DNA of 8,339 bases, from positions 1-8,339 of the forward strand of contig CAJTYN010000138.1 of the NCBI GenBank assembly GCA_910584115.1, written 5' to 3'. The notes beneath the pieces were generated by a model. That model was given only the letters and a program-made list of their open reading frames with translations. It did no database searches and was not told the DNA's origin. Positions 6,096-8,339 of the stretch are shown here, one piece after another. Position 1 is the stretch's first letter. The number at the start of each line of letters is the position of its first letter. Both the position numbers and the translations under genes were made by a program. This DNA is from an uncultured Lachnospiraceae bacterium. Lineage in GTDB: Bacteria > Bacillota > Clostridia > Lachnospirales > Lachnospiraceae.

Positions 6096-7505
6096 ATGGG
6101 AAAAAAATACGAAAGCACACCCGGGCTGGTGGCATTGGACATGCTCTCCCTGGTACTTTCCTATGTGATCGGGTATTATGTGCGTTTTCGGACACTGGAA
6201 GGGATCTTCGAGGAGCAGCTCTACCGGATCGGGATCGTCTGCCTGCTCCTGATCTACGTCTGTGTGGCTCTGCGCACACAGTTCCTGGAAGGGCTGCTGG
6301 AGCGGGACCATGCGAGCGAGATCTGGCTGGTCTTTAGGATAAACTGCATATTGGCGGTCTTCATGGCGCTCCTGCTCTATTTCCTGCATATCGCCGGGGA
6401 TTACTCCAGGATGTTCTACGGGGTGATCTTCGTGGCGGACGTCTCGCTGATGGCTTTGTTCCGCTGTCTGTATAAGGAAGTGCTCCGCAGATATTTCTCT
6501 GTGGAGAGATTTGCCCGGCGGTTCCTGATCCTCACCACAGGAGAGGAGGCGCGGCGTGTATACGAGGAACTCACAGAGTCCGTGCCCGTGGACTACAGCC
6601 TGGCGGGGATGGTCCTGCTGGACGGCGGGAAAAAGGCGGTGCCGGTGCGGCTGCGGAAGATGGTGGTGGCGGATCGGGCGTGCATGTATGACTACATCCG
6701 CACCAGCGCGATCGACGAGGTGTTCATCAGTGTCAAGGACTACCCTGTCCGCGAGATCGAGGACGTGATCCTGACGCTGCAGCATATGGGGATCGTGGTC
6801 AATGTAAATATCCAGACGTTCGGTCTGAAGACCCGGGAAAAAGCCCTGCGGGAATTCGGCGACCATTCGGTCCTGACCTACAGTACGAATATGTTCGACA
6901 ATACATCCCTCTTCCTGAAACGGGGGATGGACATCATCGGGAGCCTGATCGGACTGGCCGTCACGGCGGTGCTGCTGGTCGTCATCGGGCCGATGATCTA
7001 TCTGGAGTCCCCGGGGCCAGTGATCTTCTCCCAGATCCGGATCGGGAAGAACGGCCGGAGATTCAAGATCTACAAATTCCGCTCCATGTACATGGATGCC
7101 GAGGAGCGGAAGAAAGAACTGATGGAACAAAACGAGATGCAGGGGCAGATGTTCAAGATTGCCAATGATCCCCGTATCACGAAAGTCGGGGCGTTCATCC
7201 GCCGGACCAGCATCGACGAGTTCCCGCAGTTTTACAATGTCTTCAAAGGAGACATGAGCCTGGTGGGGACCAGGCCGCCTACGGAGGATGAATTTCTCCA
7301 CTATACAAATGAGCAGAAACGGCGTCTGAGCCTGAAGCCGGGCATCACGGGGCTCTGGCAGGTGAGCGGGCGCAGCGACATCACGGATTTTGACGAGGTG
7401 GTCAAGCTGGATCTGCAGTACATAGATAACTGGTCCGTGTGGCAGGACATCAAGATTATCGGCAAGACCATATGGACCGTGATCCGGGCGACCGGGGCGC
7501 ATTGA
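6096..7505 (+). CDS. Undecaprenyl-phosphate sugar phosphotransferase (WbaP/CpsE type)
   Basis: This 469-residue membrane enzyme belongs to the polyprenyl glycosylphosphotransferases, which move a sugar-1-phosphate from a UDP-sugar to undecaprenyl phosphate, the first step of a surface polysaccharide or glycan. Four N-terminal membrane helices (about 9-31, 44-60, 79-98 and 106-122) precede a Rossmann-like CoA_binding_3 region (about 140-245). A re-entrant helix (about 277-303) leads into the catalytic domain. There the family motifs are clear: SPGPVIFSQIRIGKNG (305-320), KFRSM (327-331), the catalytic Asp374-Glu375 in SIDEFPQ, GDMSLVGTRPPT (385-396) and PGITGLWQVSGRS (415-427). Length and order match the family. 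A GAGAGG sits 5 nt before the ATG. Such genes usually open a polysaccharide cluster; here only the divergent glycosyltransferase is nearby, and the next gene has its own promoter. The sugar is unknown; glucose, galactose and N-acetylated sugars are all used by relatives. Confidence 0.94.
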   Translation: MGKKYESTPGLVALDMLSLVLSYVIGYYVRFRTLEGIFEEQLYRIGIVCLLLIYVCVALRTQFLEGLLERDHASEIWLVFRINCILAVFMALLLYFLHIAGDYSRMFYGVIFVADVSLMALFRCLYKEVLRRYFSVERFARRFLILTTGEEARRVYEELTESVPVDYSLAGMVLLDGGKKAVPVRLRKMVVADRACMYDYIRTSAIDEVFISVKDYPVREIEDVILTLQHMGIVVNVNIQTFGLKTREKALREFGDHSVLTYSTNMFDNTSLFLKRGMDIIGSLIGLAVTAVLLVVIGPMIYLESPGPVIFSQIRIGKNGRRFKIYKFRSMYMDAEERKKELMEQNEMQGQMFKIANDPRITKVGAFIRRTSIDEFPQFYNVFKGDMSLVGTRPPTEDEFLHYTNEQKRRLSLKPGITGLWQVSGRSDITDFDEVVKLDLQYIDNWSVWQDIKIIGKTIWTVIRATGAH

Positions 7506-7514
7506 GAAAAGCAG

Positions 7515-7543
7515 TTGAACAGGCGGCCCTTTTCGTGTATAAT
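7515..7543 (+). promoter_or_regulatory. Strong sigma-A type promoter of the lytic transglycosylase
   Basis: TTGAAC (7515-7520) and a perfect TATAAT (7538-7543) are spaced by exactly 17 bp, immediately preceded by TG. It begins 9 bases after the sugar transferase stop. Transcription would start near 7550, about 22 nt before the ATG, leaving just enough room for the AAGGTGG ribosome binding site at 7561-7567. Confidence 0.75.
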
Positions 7544-7571
7544 AGTCATGAAATGATGGGAAGGTGGGGAA

Positions 7572-8339
7572 ATGAGCTTAGATCTAAATAAAGTGACCAG
7601 CAACGGAACGGTCCGGCAGCAGGACCAGACGGTCACGTCTGCGGCTGTGAAGTCTGAGAAGAGCAGCGGATTCGGAAATATCCTGGCAAATGCGATCAAG
7701 CGCTGTTTCGCGGATTCGATCGCCAGCTATAAGGAAAAGCAGGAAACGGAAGAAACAGAAAGATCGGCGCGTACGTCTTCGGGCGGAGGGAGTCCGGTCA
7801 CGTTCCAGATGTCGGAGAGCATGGACGCGATCTTCCAGGAAGCAGCCAATACATACGGAGTCCCGGTCAACCTGCTGAAAGCGGTCGGGATGGCCGAGTC
7901 AAATTTTAACCAATATGCCCAGTCCGGCGCTGGAGCCCAGGGTGTCATGCAGCTGATGCCGGCCACGGCGGCCAGTTTAGGTGTGTCAGACCCCTTCGAT
8001 GCCCGGCAGAATATCATGGGCGGCGCGAAACTGCTGGCGCAGAATCTGTCCATGTACGGCGGGAATGTGGATCTGGCCTTGGCTGCCTATAACGCCGGTC
8101 CGGGGAACGTGGCTGCTTATGGCGGTGTGCCGCCCTTTGCAGAGACTCAGAATTATGTAGTAAAAGTAAAACAGTATATGGGCATGGATCTGAACACCGG
8201 ACAGACGGTGCAGACGACAGCCGCGGCGGCGAGCAGTCCGGCGCAGGCGCCTGAGAGCGCCGAAAAAGAGCAGTCCGGCGGCGGGAACTTCCTGGCCGAT
8301 GCCGTAGAGCGGGTGCGTGTACAGGCCCAGATGGTCTAG
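7572..8339 (+). CDS. SLT-type lytic transglycosylase without signal peptide
   Basis: This 255-residue protein carries a complete soluble lytic transglycosylase (SLT, lysozyme-like) domain at about 80-205. The catalytic Glu109 is in GMAESNFN. It is followed by GAQGVMQLMPATA (121-133), the NIMGGAKLL helix (147-155) and ALAAYNAGPGNV (169-180). Such enzymes cut the MurNAc-GlcNAc bond of peptidoglycan and leave 1,6-anhydro-MurNAc. The N-terminus is polar, with no signal peptide or membrane anchor, so the export route is unclear. A charged linker (about 54-68) precedes the domain and an Ala/Ser/Gln-rich linker (about 210-235) follows it. A short motif occurs on both sides (32-44 and 235-247). Leaderless SLT proteins are known from flagellar or prophage settings in Firmicutes, but no such gene is in view. 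The stop is the last codon of the window, so the gene is complete. Its own promoter lies just upstream. Confidence 0.92.
   Translation: MSLDLNKVTSNGTVRQQDQTVTSAAVKSEKSSGFGNILANAIKRCFADSIASYKEKQETEETERSARTSSGGGSPVTFQMSESMDAIFQEAANTYGVPVNLLKAVGMAESNFNQYAQSGAGAQGVMQLMPATAASLGVSDPFDARQNIMGGAKLLAQNLSMYGGNVDLALAAYNAGPGNVAAYGGVPPFAETQNYVVKVKQYMGMDLNTGQTVQTTAAAASSPAQAPESAEKEQSGGGNFLADAVERVRVQAQMV
7665..7703 (+). repeat. Peptide motif S-G-x-G-N-x-L-A-x-A, N-terminal copy
   Basis: Residues 32-44 read SGFGNILANAIKR. They match residues 235-247 (SGGGNFLADAVER) at 8 of 13 positions, with an Ile/Val pair besides. The copy lies in the region before the catalytic domain, where a signal peptide would be expected but is absent. 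Confidence 0.5.
8274..8312 (+). repeat. Peptide motif S-G-x-G-N-x-L-A-x-A, C-terminal copy
   Basis: Residues 235-247 repeat the N-terminal motif, close to the C-terminus and after the Ala/Ser-rich linker. Both copies would form a short amphipathic helix after a glycine-rich turn. The codons differ between the copies, so this is not a recent DNA duplication; the similarity is at protein level. Confidence 0.5.

Noticed and set aside
6075..7502. 475-residue open frame antisense to the whole sugar phosphotransferase gene
   Set aside because: It mirrors a gene with complete family motifs. Its translation is His/Asp/Pro-rich low-quality sequence with no domain, typical of the reverse complement of GC-rich codons, and it has no ribosome binding site.

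Overview
The window looks like a chromosomal segment of a Gram-positive Clostridia bacterium, probably a moderately GC-rich member of the Lachnospiraceae. This is inferred from consensus AGGAGG ribosome binding sites, sigma-A type promoters in AT-rich gaps between GC-rich genes, and the MarR + two half-size ABC exporter operon layout common in that group. No RNA genes, CRISPR arrays, insertion sequences or phage genes were seen. The longest gene-free stretch is 280-529.

Layout. On the left, a small unrecognised gene (37-279, minus) points out of the window. An AT-rich gap of about 250 bp follows, holding a good promoter (458-486) and two copies of TTATCCRACTAA, one of them over the predicted transcription start. 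From there a tight three-gene operon runs on the plus strand: a MarR-family regulator (530-1003) and two ABC exporter half-transporters (1007-3172 and 3169-5019). The ABC genes share an ATGA overlap. Their motifs are complementary. The first has Asp for the catalytic Glu and Gln for the switch His but an intact VSGGQ signature. The second has the catalytic Glu and His but a VSQGQ signature. That is the pattern of a heterodimeric exporter with one degenerate and one active ATP site. The first subunit also carries a roughly 160-residue, probably extracellular insert between TM1 and TM2.

On the right are three envelope-related genes in separate transcription units. A family-2 glycosyltransferase with a helical, TPR-like tail (5062-6015, minus) converges on the ABC operon and diverges from a WbaP/CpsE-type undecaprenyl-phosphate sugar phosphotransferase (6096-7505, plus). 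A strong promoter (7515-7543) then drives a soluble SLT-type lytic transglycosylase (7572-8339), which ends exactly at the window edge. It has no signal peptide, and its catalytic domain is flanked by two copies of a short peptide motif.

How they may work together: the left operon is probably a drug- or peptide-inducible efflux module autoregulated by its MarR protein. The right-hand genes start or modify a surface glycan and cut peptidoglycan. Nothing in the sequence links the two halves beyond proximity. I see no clearly novel system. The most unusual points are the paired motif flanking the transglycosylase domain, the large insert in the degenerate-site ABC subunit, and the repeated operator-like element.
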